Shown: piece by piece, positions 52,572 to 60,264 of the stretch
Numbering within the stretch: position 1 is the stretch's first letter
Layout: each line of letters starts with the position of its first letter
Notes under the pieces: model-generated
The model's database searches: none
Told to the model about the DNA's origin: nothing
Seen by the model: the letters and a program-made list of their open reading frames with translations, nothing else
Source of the DNA: Desulfobaccales bacterium
Lineage (GTDB): Bacteria; Desulfobacterota; Desulfobaccia; Desulfobaccales; 0-14-0-80-60-11
Length of the DNA: 64,000 nt
Reading direction: 5' to 3'
NCBI GenBank assembly: GCA_037481655.1
Contig: JBBFLF010000003.1
Location: forward strand, 124,001-188,000
Made by a program: the position numbers and the translations under genes

Positions 52572-52745
52572 TCAGGAAAACAGGAGCTGGGCCGGGCCGT
52601 AAAAGCGGTTCATGATCACCTGGCCCAGATAGATCACCGAGGCGAAGATGGCCAGGGCAATGCCGGCGATGAGGAGGCCGTACTCCACGCTGCTGGCGCC
52701 ATCGTCCGCCTGCCATAAGCCGAGGAGGGGAATCCGGGGGATCAT
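52572..52745 (-). CDS. flp: Flp/TadE-type small pilin (57 residues)
   Basis: Short gene with AAGGGAG before the ATG at 52745, stop TGA at 52572. The product is 57 residues: a short basic/hydrophobic leader ending in ADDG, then ASSVEYGLLIAGIALAIF and a second hydrophobic half. The G|A-S-S-V-E-Y junction is the prepilin peptidase site of Flp-family type IVb pilins (Glu at +5, Tyr at +6). Such pilins form adhesive tad fibres. No tad secretion genes are in the window, so it is an orphan here. Confidence 0.75.
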   Translation of the reverse strand: MIPRIPLLGLWQADDGASSVEYGLLIAGIALAIFASVIYLGQVIMNRFYGPAQLLFS

Positions 52746-52800
52746 GGGGGGCTCCCTTCACAGAACTTTTACTCCCTCATCGGCATTTGGGACTGTTAAC

Positions 52801-53331
52801 TTAAAACTTTTCCGCCGGCCGGCTCCGCAGGCGCTGAAGCAGCCCCGAGGTGGAATACCCCGGGACAAAGGGGATGATCACCACGCGGCCGCCCCGGGCC
52901 AGCACCTCCTCCCGCCCTGCCACCTCCTCGGGGCGGTAATCGCCGCCTTTCACCAGCACGTCGGGCCCCAGCTCCCGGATGAGCTCCCGGGGGGTGTCCT
53001 CGGGGAAAAGCACCACCCGGTCCACACAGGCCAGGGCGGCCAGCACCCGGGCCCGGTCGGCTTCGGAATTGAGAGGTCTGTCTGCTCCCTTGCCTAGTCG
53101 CCGCACCGAATCGTCGGTGTTTACCGCCACGATGAGAGCGTCCCCCAGAGCCCGGGCCGCCTCCAGATACTCCACGTGGCCCCGGTGCAGGAGATCAAAG
53201 CAGCCATTGGTGAAGACCACCCGCCGGCCCTGGGCCTGCTCGGCCTTCACCCAGCGGGCCGCCTCCTCCCGGTTAATGATTTTCCCTGCCGTCATGACGT
53301 GTCCATCTGCCCCCATTTTATCGGGGCCCAT
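52801..53331 (-). CDS. rfaE2: D-glycero-beta-D-manno-heptose 1-phosphate adenylyltransferase
   Basis: 176 residues, nucleotidyltransferase of the HldE C-terminal type. It activates heptose-1-phosphate for LPS core synthesis. [20 protein letters not shown] is the nucleotide-binding HxGH-type motif (H-R-G-H); [12 protein letters not shown] and [11 protein letters not shown] are conserved. The kinase half (RfaE1) is a separate gene not seen here. The start is either ATG 53331 or ATG 53295, which better matches the family N-terminus. Confidence 0.93.
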   Translation of the reverse strand: MGPDKMGADGHVMTAGKIINREEAARWVKAEQAQGRRVVFTNGCFDLLHRGHVEYLEAARALGDALIVAVNTDDSVRRLGKGADRPLNSEADRARVLAALACVDRVVLFPEDTPRELIRELGPDVLVKGGDYRPEEVAGREEVLARGGRVVIIPFVPGYSTSGLLQRLRSRPAEKF

Positions 53332-53362
53332 GATGGTGGAAATGGCGATTACCCAAGGTTAA

Positions 53363-53434
53363 GGGGTTGGGGGAGAGGGGAGGGGAGAGGGGGGAGGGGC
53401 CACCGCCCCCTGATTCCATCTCCCCAAGCTCCCT
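53363..53434. repeat. G/C hairpin element, copy F (degenerate)
   Basis: A purine-rich run (GGTTGGGGGAGAGGGGAGG and onwards) is followed by CCGCCCCCTGATTCCATCTCCCC. It is an imperfect member of the repeat family, between comF and rfaE2. Confidence 0.45.
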
Positions 53435-53448
53435 GCCCCAGCCTCAGC

Positions 53449-54219
53449 TTATTCGGCCCGGAAGCCCGGCGGCGCCACCCGGGCCACGGTGAGAACCCGC
53501 ACCTCCCGGGCTCCGGCGGCCAGAAGCGCCCGGCTGCACTCCCTAACGGTGGCCCCGGTGGTGTAGACGTCATCCACCAACAGCACGTTTTTCCCTTTTA
53601 CCACTTCCGGCCGCCGGACGGCAAAAGCCCGGCGCACATTCTCCCGGCGGGCTTTGGGGCTGAGGCCGGTCTGCGGCTGGGTGTGGCGGGTGCGCACCAG
53701 GGTGTCCCTGAGCAGCCGGGCGGGGAGGGCCTGAGCCAGCAGCAGGGCCTGGTTGAAGCCCCGCTCCTTAAGCCGGCGCGCATGGAGCGGCACCGGCACA
53801 ATGAGGTCAGCAGCAGCGGCGAACTCCCGGCAGGCGGGGGCCGTCAGCCAATGGCGCAGGAGCGGCAGGTATTCCAGGCGGCGGTGATACTTGAACTGCT
53901 TGATGGCCTGGCCCGTGAGACCGTCTTCCTCATAGACCACCGCGGCCCGGGCGGCGGCGAAGGGCGGGGGTTCCTTCAGGCACCAGCCGCAGGGGCGGTC
54001 TGGCCCCTGACGGTGAAGAAAGAGGCGGCCGCAGCGGGGGCACAGGGGGCTTTGCACCCGGATGACCCAGGCCTCGCAAGCGGGACAGAGAGCAGCCGGA
54101 GCCTGGGGCTCCACTGCCTCCCCGCAGAAGAGGCACAGCCGGGGGAGGAAAAAATCCAGGGCGTAAGTGGCGAGATTCCTAAGGGAGTCCTTCAGCGAGG
54201 CGAGGAGCATGCCCCTCAC
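53449..54219 (-). CDS. comF: ComF family phosphoribosyltransferase-like protein
   Basis: 256 residues. The N-terminal zinc-finger part has Cys pairs (LCLFCGEA, LCPACEAW, LCPRCGRL, PCGWCL). The C-terminal PRTase fold has the PRPP motif LLVDDVYTTGATVREC and the block RTRHTQPQTGLSPKARRENV. ComF proteins are needed for uptake of DNA in competent bacteria and assist DNA transfer across the inner membrane. The start is GTG 54219 (overlap GTGA with the PHP gene) or ATG 54210. Confidence 0.92.
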   Translation of the reverse strand: MRGMLLASLKDSLRNLATYALDFFLPRLCLFCGEAVEPQAPAALCPACEAWVIRVQSPLCPRCGRLFLHRQGPDRPCGWCLKEPPPFAAARAAVVYEEDGLTGQAIKQFKYHRRLEYLPLLRHWLTAPACREFAAAADLIVPVPLHARRLKERGFNQALLLAQALPARLLRDTLVRTRHTQPQTGLSPKARRENVRRAFAVRRPEVVKGKNVLLVDDVYTTGATVRECSRALLAAGAREVRVLTVARVAPPGFRAE

Positions 54220-54875
54220 CGGAGGCGGGCCGCCAGGCGGCGGGCCAGGGTCTCGGCGTGTTCACAGAGCTCCTCCACCTCGGCCTCGCTCAGGCCCGCA
54301 CCCAGGGCCACGCGGCGGGCTTCCTCCCGAGTAATGAGATCACCCGGCGCGTGGGCGTCGGTGTTGACGGTGAGGGCGGCCCCGGCGGCCAGGGCCAGCT
54401 TGGCCACCCGGCCGTTGGCCAAAGAGTGGCCTTTGCGGGCGGAGAGCTCCAGAGTGATGCCCCGGGCCGCAGCCAGGCCCGCTTCCTCCGGGGTCAGAAG
54501 CCCGGGGTGGGCCAGGATGTCGATGTCGGCCTCCAGGGCGGCCCGGTTGGTGCCCGGCGCCACCGGCTCCACCAGGGTCTCGCCGTGAATGACGATGAGG
54601 GGCACCCCCAGCTCCCGGGCCTGGGCCACCAGATCCCCAATCTGCTCCGGCGGCACGTGGGTGAACTCCAGCCCCGGAATGAGCACCGGCGCCAGCCCCC
54701 GGTTGAGGCTGGCCGCGGCCACCTCCAGGCGGGCAAAGACCTCCCGGAAATTGCTGGCGTCCACGTGGTCGGTGATGCCCAGGTAGCGGTAGCCCTTCAC
54801 CTGGGCCCGGCGCCACAGCTCTGCGGGGATGAGCTCCCCGTCGCTGTTTAAGGTGTGGGTGTGCAGGTCAATCAT
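54216..54875 (-). CDS. PHP-domain phosphoesterase (histidinol-phosphatase-like)
   Basis: 219 residues. Metal-binding motifs are IDLHTHTLNSDGE at the N-terminus, GITDHVD, GLEFTHV, VIHGE, LAHPG and NTDAHAP. These match small PHP phosphoesterases, annotated as histidinol phosphate phosphatase-like. The true substrate is unknown. It is translationally coupled to comF and may be the first gene of a PHP-comF pair. Confidence 0.85.
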   Translation of the reverse strand: MIDLHTHTLNSDGELIPAELWRRAQVKGYRYLGITDHVDASNFREVFARLEVAAASLNRGLAPVLIPGLEFTHVPPEQIGDLVAQARELGVPLIVIHGETLVEPVAPGTNRAALEADIDILAHPGLLTPEEAGLAAARGITLELSARKGHSLANGRVAKLALAAGAALTVNTDAHAPGDLITREEARRVALGAGLSEAEVEELCEHAETLARRLAARLR

Positions 54876-55021
54876 GGAAATGGAAAAAGGGCCGCCGGTC
54901 TTCGGCCCTCAACTGCCTCCCCGGCTGTGGCCCTGGTCGAAGCCGCCCCGGGCAGGGGCGAAATCAACCCTGGACCCCGCAAGACATTCTGGCTTCGGTG
55001 CCCCCAGGCCACGTCCGGACC

Positions 55022-55519
55022 CTACATCTTGTATTTCCCGAAGTCCTCCGGATCCAGGGACTCCAGGATTTCGGTCCACTTCTTGGCCTCGTCGTTGGTG
55101 ATGGCCTCCTGGGCGGCCAGATCCACCCGCCGGGCCTTGCGGATGACCTCCTCGGCCACATAGATGGGGCATTTGGCCCGCAGAGCCAAGGCGATGGCAT
55201 CGCTGGGCCGGGCGTCAATGGTCAGCTCCCGGCCGTCCCGGAACAGGTGGATGAGGGCAAAGTAAGTGTTGTCCCGCAGATCGCAGACCTCCACCTTGAC
55301 CACGCTGATTTCCGTGGTGTCCAGGATATTTTTCAGGAGGTCATGGGTCATGGGGCGGGAAAATTTGATGTTCTCCAGCTCGCTGGCAATGGCGGTGGCC
55401 TCCAGCAAACCGATCCAGATGGGGACCGCCTTATCGGAGTCCACATCCTTGAGGATCATGATGGGACTGTTGGTAAAGGGGTCAATGGTCAGGCCCGACA
55501 CCACCATCTGCCGATACAT
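55022..55519 (-). CDS. Bifunctional nuclease family protein (DUF151)
   Basis: 165 residues from ATG 55519 with CGGAGGAGG before it; the longer open frame is not used. The BFN domain includes MVVSGLTIDPFTNSPIMILK, IWIGLLEATAIASELE, MTHDLLKNIL and DARPSDAIALALR. Members are reported to have DNase and RNase activity, or act as stress proteins. It lies 44 bp downstream of miaB in the same direction and probably shares its transcript. Confidence 0.9.
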   Translation of the reverse strand: MYRQMVVSGLTIDPFTNSPIMILKDVDSDKAVPIWIGLLEATAIASELENIKFSRPMTHDLLKNILDTTEISVVKVEVCDLRDNTYFALIHLFRDGRELTIDARPSDAIALALRAKCPIYVAEEVIRKARRVDLAAQEAITNDEAKKWTEILESLDPEDFGKYKM

Positions 55520-55563
55520 AACTACCTCCTCGGAGCGCCGGACCCCTGAAACCACCAGCGGCC

Positions 55564-56880
55564 CTACGCCTCCCGCACCCACCTCCCTTTGAGGGAATGG
55601 GGGTGCGCCTCGGTGATTTCCACCTGCGCCAGCCTCCCGACCAGGTGCCGGGGGCCGGCAAAATTGACCACCTGATTGGTGCGCAGTCGTCCGGTGAGCT
55701 CCCCGCCCCGTTTGCTTTCGCCTTCCACCAGCACCTCCCGGACTTGGCCCACCAGCCGGCGGTGGGCCGCCAGGGTGAGCTCCGAGAGCAGGGCCTGCAG
55801 CTTGGCCAGGCGCTCGGCTTTGACCTCCTCGGGGACCTGGTCCGGGAACTCTGCCGCCCGGGTCCGGGGCCGGGGGGAGTACTTGAAGGAAAAGGCGGCT
55901 TCAAAGCCGGCCTCCCGGACCAGCTCCAGGGTGTCCTGAAAGTCCGCCTCGGTTTCACCGGGAAAGCCCACAATGAGATCGGTGCTGAGGGCAATCCCAG
56001 GGCAGGTGCGCCGCAGTCTGGCCACCTTCTCCAGATACGCCGCCCGGGTGTAGCCCCGGTTCATGGCCTGAAGCACCCGGTCCGACCCGGATTGGGCCGG
56101 CAAGTGCAGGTGCTCGCACAGCGGCGGGAGCTCCGCAAAGGCGGCGATGAGGTCAGCGGAGAGGTCCTTGGGGTGAGAGGTGGCAAACCGGAGCCGGGCC
56201 AAACCCGGCAGGGCCGCCAGCCGGTCCAGAAGCTGCCGGAAGGTGAGGGGCTCCGGCAGGCCCCGGCCGTAGGAGTTGACGTTCTGCCCCAAAAGAGTGA
56301 TTTCCTTGCCGCCGGCGGCCAAGAAATCCCGCACCTCGGCCTCGATCTCCGCCGGGGGCCGGCTCACCTCCCGGCCCCGCACGTAGGGGACGACGCAGAA
56401 GGTGCAGAAGTTGTCGCAACCCTGCATGATGGTGACGTAGCCCTGGATGACCCCGGCGGGCCACTGGCGGCGCAACCCGGGAAGCGCCTCTCCCAGCTCC
56501 ACGTCCACGGTGCGGCTCACCTGGGCCTGGCGCACCAGCTCCGGCAGGCGCCAGATGCCGTGGGTGCCGAAGACCAGGTCCAGGTGGGGGACCTGGGCCA
56601 GGAGGCGCTCGCCTTCCTGTTGGGCCACGCACCCCCCCACCCCGAGGAGCAGATGGGGCCGACGGCGCTTCAGACCCCTCAGGTTCCCCAGGAGGCTCAA
56701 GACCTTATGCTCCGATTTCTTGCGGATGGCGCAGGTGTTGATAAGGTAGAGGTCGGCCTCCTCCGGGTCAGAGGTCAGGTCATACTCCGGCGCCAGCACC
56801 TGGGCCATGAGCTGGGAGTCGGCGACGTTCATCTGACAGCCGAACGTGCGCAGATACAGCTTTTTCTTCGGAGCCGCCAT
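55564..56880 (-). CDS. miaB: tRNA-2-methylthio-N6-isopentenyladenosine synthase
   Basis: 438 residues from ATG 56880; the upstream extension is not supported. Radical SAM methylthiotransferase. The N-terminal UPF0004 Cys lie in TFGCQMN, NTCAIR and GVGGCVAQ. The radical SAM motif is GCDNFCTFCVVPY, followed by EHLHLPAQSGSDRVLQAMNR. A C-terminal TRAM domain spans about residues 375-435. It thiomethylates position 37 of tRNAs reading UNN codons. Confidence 0.96.
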   Translation of the reverse strand: MAAPKKKLYLRTFGCQMNVADSQLMAQVLAPEYDLTSDPEEADLYLINTCAIRKKSEHKVLSLLGNLRGLKRRRPHLLLGVGGCVAQQEGERLLAQVPHLDLVFGTHGIWRLPELVRQAQVSRTVDVELGEALPGLRRQWPAGVIQGYVTIMQGCDNFCTFCVVPYVRGREVSRPPAEIEAEVRDFLAAGGKEITLLGQNVNSYGRGLPEPLTFRQLLDRLAALPGLARLRFATSHPKDLSADLIAAFAELPPLCEHLHLPAQSGSDRVLQAMNRGYTRAAYLEKVARLRRTCPGIALSTDLIVGFPGETEADFQDTLELVREAGFEAAFSFKYSPRPRTRAAEFPDQVPEEVKAERLAKLQALLSELTLAAHRRLVGQVREVLVEGESKRGGELTGRLRTNQVVNFAGPRHLVGRLAQVEITEAHPHSLKGRWVREA

Positions 56881-57030
56881 GGTTTTTATTAAATCCGAAT
56901 CCCCAGGCCTTGTCAACCGGGCCCTTCCGGAGGTTAGCCGCTGGACAAGGCCGCCGGGGCGGAGTAAAATTCCCACCAGGAGGGGGAAAAGGCGGCGCCC
57001 GGCCGCCTCGGGTCCCACAGCAGTCCGGCC

Positions 57031-57762
57031 ATGATTCCTCTGCGCGGCGCCGCAGCCAAAGGACGCTTTCCCTGGATCACGGTGGGCCTCATCGGGGCCA
57101 ATGTGCTGGTATTCCTTTACACCCTGTACATCGGTCCCCAGGCCACCTTGAACCTGTATTTCAAAGGTGGGGCGGTGCCGGCCAAACTGAGCCAGCTCAA
57201 GCTCCTCTCCCAGGGGTCCTTATCGCTTCTGGCCACCATGTTCATCTCCCTGTTTCTGCACGCCGGCTGGGTGCACCTGTTGGGAAACTTATGGTTTCTC
57301 TGGGTCTTTGGGGAGGCGTTGGAGGACGATCTGGGGCACAGTCGGTTCCTCCTTTTTTATTTCTTTGCCGGCTTTTTCGCCTGCCTCTTTCATGTGCTGG
57401 CCTCCAGCCGGCTGGACGCCCCCCTCATCGGCGCCAGCGGCGCCATTGCCGGGGTAATGGGGGCTTATCTGCTGCGCCTGCCCCAGACCCCCATCCTCAC
57501 CTTGGTCTTCTGGCGGCTGCGGCTGGAGACCATCCAGGTGCCGGCCTTTGTCTGGCTGCTCCTGTGGCTGGGGTTGCAGTTTTACGGTCTGCGTCAGGGG
57601 GGTACCGTGGCCTGGGTGGCCCATTTGGGGGGCTTCGCCACCGGGCTTTTGGCCGTCAATCTCTTCACCCCCCTGGAGCCCCGGCTGCAGCGCCAGACAG
57701 TGGCGGAGGTGCTGCGGCCTGCGGCCCGGCGCCGGCCCAGCCGCAACCGCCGCAAGTCCTGA
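57031..57762 (+). CDS. Rhomboid family intramembrane serine protease
   Basis: 243 residues, six to seven membrane helices. Catalytic Ser in GASGAIAG (helix 4), catalytic His in VAHLGGFATG (helix 6), and the conserved HAGWVHLLGNLWFLWVFG with the oxyanion-site His/Asn. It cleaves membrane-anchored substrates within the bilayer. The C-terminal Arg-rich end (RPAARRRPSRNRRKS) is cytoplasmic. Divergent from miaB. The substrate is unknown. Confidence 0.93.
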   Translation: MIPLRGAAAKGRFPWITVGLIGANVLVFLYTLYIGPQATLNLYFKGGAVPAKLSQLKLLSQGSLSLLATMFISLFLHAGWVHLLGNLWFLWVFGEALEDDLGHSRFLLFYFFAGFFACLFHVLASSRLDAPLIGASGAIAGVMGAYLLRLPQTPILTLVFWRLRLETIQVPAFVWLLLWLGLQFYGLRQGGTVAWVAHLGGFATGLLAVNLFTPLEPRLQRQTVAEVLRPAARRRPSRNRRKS

Positions 57763-57893
57763 GCGGCGCTGGGCAGAAGAGGCGAAGGTGGAAATGAATT
57801 GAAGGGAGGAGCCGGGGCACCGGAGGCCCGGCGCCCATCTCAGACTGATCTCCCGTCCCGGTTACAATAATAAACGATATAACTCTTTTGAAA

Positions 57894-57952
57894 GAGGGAA
57901 CGGCATTAAGTAATGCCGGTGGCTACGGCGGTGAATGTTTCCCTCTATTTTT
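57894..57952 (+). promoter_or_regulatory. Structured leader or terminator between rhomboid and IMPase
   Basis: GAGGGAA (57894-57900) pairs with TTCCCTC (57939-57945), followed by TATTTTT. Nested inside is a perfect hairpin CGGCATTA-AG-TAATGCCG (57901-57918), then a G-rich arm GGTGGCTACGGCGGTG. The order (closing stem, inner hairpin, T-run) could be a terminator for the rhomboid gene, or a riboswitch-like attenuator of the IMPase gene that starts 24 nt later. Confidence 0.45.
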
Positions 57953-57976
57953 CCATAAGTCATTAGGCATCTTGAT

Positions 57977-58807
57977 ATGAATGACTCCTTCCTCAAAGTG
58001 GCGCGCCAGGCGGCTGTGGCCGCCGGGGCCCTGTTGCGCCTCAATTTCGACCGGCCCCACGACATCACCCTCAAGGGCGTCATCGACCCGGTCACCGAAA
58101 GCGACCTCCAGTCCCAGGAGATCATCATCTCCCTCATCCGGCAGGCCTTTCCGGACCACGCCATCCTGGCGGAGGAGGACCTTCCCGGCTCTGGGGACGA
58201 CGATAATGCGGCAGATCCAGAGGGCAAAGGGGCCGCGTCCCACCGCTGGATCATCGACCCCCTGGACGGCACGGTGAATTATGCCCACGGCTTTCCCATG
58301 TTCTGCGTCTCGGTGGCCTGCGAGGTGGCAGGACGGCTGGAGGTGGGAGTGATTTACGACCCCCTGCGGGAGGAGCTCTTTGAGGCCCGGCGGGGGGGTG
58401 GCGCCTGGCTGAACGGCCGGCGGCTTAGGGTGTCCGCCACCGACCTGCTGGAGGCGGCGCTTCTGGTCACCGGTTTCCCCTACAACATCCGGGAGCGCCT
58501 GCCCGCCACCGTGGCCCGGCTAAGGAATATGATTGCCCGGGCCCAGGGGGTGAGGCGGGCCGGTTCCGCCGCCCTGGATCTGGCTTACGTGGCCGCGGGC
58601 CGCTTCGACGGCTTTTGGGAGGAGGGCCTCAAGCCCTGGGACACCGCCGCCGGGGTGCTCCTGGTGACCGAGGCGGGGGGGCGCCTCAGCACCTTCGAGG
58701 GTGGGGCCTATGACATCTTTGCCCCCAGCATCGTGGCCACCAACGGCCGGGTGCACGAAGCCATGCTGGCGGCCCTGAAGATTGAACCGGAGGCCGCCGG
58801 CCTCTGA
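57977..58807 (+). CDS. Inositol-monophosphatase family phosphatase
   Basis: 276 residues. Metal and active-site motifs: PVTESDLQSQEII, ILAEED, WIIDPLDGTVNYAHG (signature 1) and PWDTAAGVLLVTEAGG (signature 2). It cleaves sugar or inositol phosphates, or 3'-phosphoadenosine phosphate; the family does not distinguish. In a sulfate-metabolising bacterium a PAP phosphatase role is possible but unproven. An insert rich in Asp/Gly (GSGDDDNAADPEGK) follows the AEED motif. ATG 57977. Confidence 0.92.
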   Translation: MNDSFLKVARQAAVAAGALLRLNFDRPHDITLKGVIDPVTESDLQSQEIIISLIRQAFPDHAILAEEDLPGSGDDDNAADPEGKGAASHRWIIDPLDGTVNYAHGFPMFCVSVACEVAGRLEVGVIYDPLREELFEARRGGGAWLNGRRLRVSATDLLEAALLVTGFPYNIRERLPATVARLRNMIARAQGVRRAGSAALDLAYVAAGRFDGFWEEGLKPWDTAAGVLLVTEAGGRLSTFEGGAYDIFAPSIVATNGRVHEAMLAALKIEPEAAGL

Positions 58808-58830
58808 GGCGGGAGGGCAGAGGAGGGGAG

Positions 58831-59865
58831 ATGGCCGAGGTCATGCCGGTCACCCGGCGGGTGCGCACCCGGCAGGGGATCATGATCACCGCCCTGGCGG
58901 TGAGTGTGCTCCTCACCGGGGGAAAGTTTTACGCCTATTACCTCACCGGTTCCGCCGCCATCCTCTCCGATGCTTTGGAGTCCATCATCAATGTGGTGGC
59001 CGCCGGGTTCGCCCTCTTCAGCGTCATCTTGGCGGCCAAAAGCCCGGACCCCAGCCACCCCTACGGCCACGGTAAGATTGAGTACCTGGCCGCCGGCTTT
59101 GAAGGCGCCCTCATCATCCTGGCGGCACTGGGCATCATCGCCACCGCCCTGCCGCAGGTCCTCTCCCCCAGGGAGCTCCCCCGCCTGGAGCTGGGGCTGC
59201 TCTTCGTGGCCGGGGTGACCCTGGTGAACCTGGTCATGGGCCTCATCCTCATCCATTACGGCCGCCGCACCCACTCCCTGGTCCTGGTGGCCGACGGCCA
59301 GCATCTCCTCACCGACGTTTATACCAGCGTCGGGGTGCTGGCGGGGCTGGGCCTGCTGCACCTCACCGGCCTCCTGTGGCTGGACGGGCTGGTGGCCTTG
59401 CTGGTGGCCGCCAACATCCTCTACACCGGGGGGAAACTCCTGCGCCAGGCGGTGGGGGGGCTGCTGGACGAATCCGACCCGGCGCTCTTGGAGCGCCTGG
59501 TGCAGGTGCTGAGCGAACACCGCAAGGACCTGTGGATTGACGTGCACCGCCTCCGGGCCCGCCGGGCCGGAGATCGGGTGCTCCTGGATTTCCATCTCAC
59601 TCTGCCCCGGGACCTCTCCCTGGAGGAGGCCCACCACGAGGTCAAGGAGTTGGAGCGCATCTTCGGCGAGGCCTTCGACGGCCAGGCTGATCTGCTCATT
59701 CACCTGGACCCCTGCACCCAGCCGGTCTGCCCGGTATGCGGCCATGACCCCTGCAGTATCCGCACGCACGAAGCCCGGGCCCGGAGCCTGTGGCAGCGCC
59801 AAACCGTGACCCAGGAGGATGCCTGCCTGCCTCCGGAACTTAAGGAGTCGGAAAAAGAAGGGTGA
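58831..59865 (+). CDS. Cation diffusion facilitator (CDF) exporter with Cys-rich tail
   Basis: 344 residues, six predicted helices and a cytoplasmic C-terminal domain. In helix 5 the metal site is HLLTD (H-x3-D). In helix 2 the corresponding site reads SDALESIIN, i.e. E-x3-N rather than the usual H/D-x3-D. HPYGHGKIEYLAA is the conserved loop. The C-terminal end holds CTQPVCPVCGHDPC, a Cys/His cluster able to bind zinc or other metal. It probably exports a divalent metal. Metal specificity is unclear because of the changed helix-2 site. Confidence 0.88.
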   Translation: MAEVMPVTRRVRTRQGIMITALAVSVLLTGGKFYAYYLTGSAAILSDALESIINVVAAGFALFSVILAAKSPDPSHPYGHGKIEYLAAGFEGALIILAALGIIATALPQVLSPRELPRLELGLLFVAGVTLVNLVMGLILIHYGRRTHSLVLVADGQHLLTDVYTSVGVLAGLGLLHLTGLLWLDGLVALLVAANILYTGGKLLRQAVGGLLDESDPALLERLVQVLSEHRKDLWIDVHRLRARRAGDRVLLDFHLTLPRDLSLEEAHHEVKELERIFGEAFDGQADLLIHLDPCTQPVCPVCGHDPCSIRTHEARARSLWQRQTVTQEDACLPPELKESEKEG

Positions 59866-59905
59866 GTCGCCCCGGCGGGAGGCGTGTCGTTTTATCGCTC
59901 TGCTC

Positions 59906-60005
59906 AGTTGGGGGAGGGCCGGGGGAACACAATCCCCCCGCCTTCCCCCAAGCCCCCCTCCCCCGCCCCCCATATGGGGTTGGGGGAGGGGGTGACCCTT
60001 AGTCA
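59906..60005. repeat. G/C multi-hairpin element, copy G
   Basis: The first hairpin, about 59908-59951, pairs TTGGGGGAGGGCCGGGGG with CCCCCCGCCTTCCCCCAA. The second part pairs CCCCCTCCCCCGCCCCC with GGGGTTGGGGGAGGGGG across CATAT. It lies after the CDF gene and just before the trp promoter. Confidence 0.7.
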
Positions 60006-60019
60006 CCTCTCCCACAACT

Positions 60020-60032
60020 AGTGTGACACACT
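60020..60032. promoter_or_regulatory. Possible operator upstream of trp promoter
   Basis: AGTGTG-A-CACACT is a perfect 13-bp inverted repeat located 13 nt before the -35 box of the trp leader promoter. It could be a repressor site. No regulator is assigned. Confidence 0.35.
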
Positions 60033-60045
60033 CTCAAATAAAGGA

Positions 60046-60075
60046 TTGACAAGGGGCAGGCAGGTAAAATATAAA
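60046..60075 (+). promoter_or_regulatory. Promoter of trpL-trpE-trpG
   Basis: TTGACA (60046-60051), an 18-nt spacer, then TATAAA (60070-60075). The -10 ends 7 nt before the leader peptide ATG at 60083. This suggests transcription starts at or near that ATG (leaderless leader peptide). Confidence 0.6.
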
Positions 60076-60082
60076 CTAAAAC

Positions 60083-60151
60083 ATGAACAAACAACGGACA
60101 TGCTTCCCGGAGACCGGGAACTGGTGCTGGTGGCGCCTGACGAGCCCGTGA
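60083..60151 (+). CDS. trpL: Tryptophan leader peptide
   Basis: 22-residue reading frame that begins MNKQRTCFPETGNW and continues C-W-W-R. Trp codons are at 60122, 60128 and 60131, and the stop TGA is at 60149-60151. Three Trp codons in four codons followed by competing hairpins is the mark of ribosome-mediated attenuation. Trp starvation should stall the ribosome and let trpE be transcribed. There is no Shine-Dalgarno sequence, and the promoter -10 lies 7 nt upstream. Confidence 0.9.
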   Translation: MNKQRTCFPETGNWCWWRLTSP

Positions 60152-60221
60152 GGTGCACCCAGCCCTTCTGAGCGAGAACAGCCGGGGCCCCTCACGGGAG
60201 GGGGCCCCGGTTTTGCTTTTT
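60145..60221 (+). terminator. Trp attenuator: antiterminator and terminator hairpins
   Basis: The terminator stem is CCGGGGCCCC (60182-60191) with GGGGCCCCGG (60201-60210), followed by TTTTGCTTTTT. The competing antiterminator is CCCGTGAGG (60145-60153) with CCTCACGGG (60190-60198), a perfect 9-bp match that overlaps the terminator left arm and loop. The 60145-60153 segment includes the trpL stop codon, so a ribosome that finishes the peptide masks it and allows termination. A 1:2 pairing (GGTGC/GCACC, 60123/60155) is also possible. Confidence 0.9.
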
Positions 60222-60227
60222 CCGCAC

Positions 60228-60260
60228 AAGCCGTGGCTCCAACAGGGTCACGGCTTTTTT
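60228..60260 (+). terminator. Second terminator hairpin before trpE
   Basis: AAGCCGTG (60229-60236) pairs with CACGGCTT (60249-60256) and is followed by TTTT. It acts in series with the attenuator. Why two terminators precede trpE is not clear; it may back up read-through. Confidence 0.75.
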
Positions 60261-60264
60261 GGTT

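Noticed and set aside
55597-56892. 431-codon plus-strand frame opposite miaB
   Set aside because: The minus strand carries all MiaB motifs.
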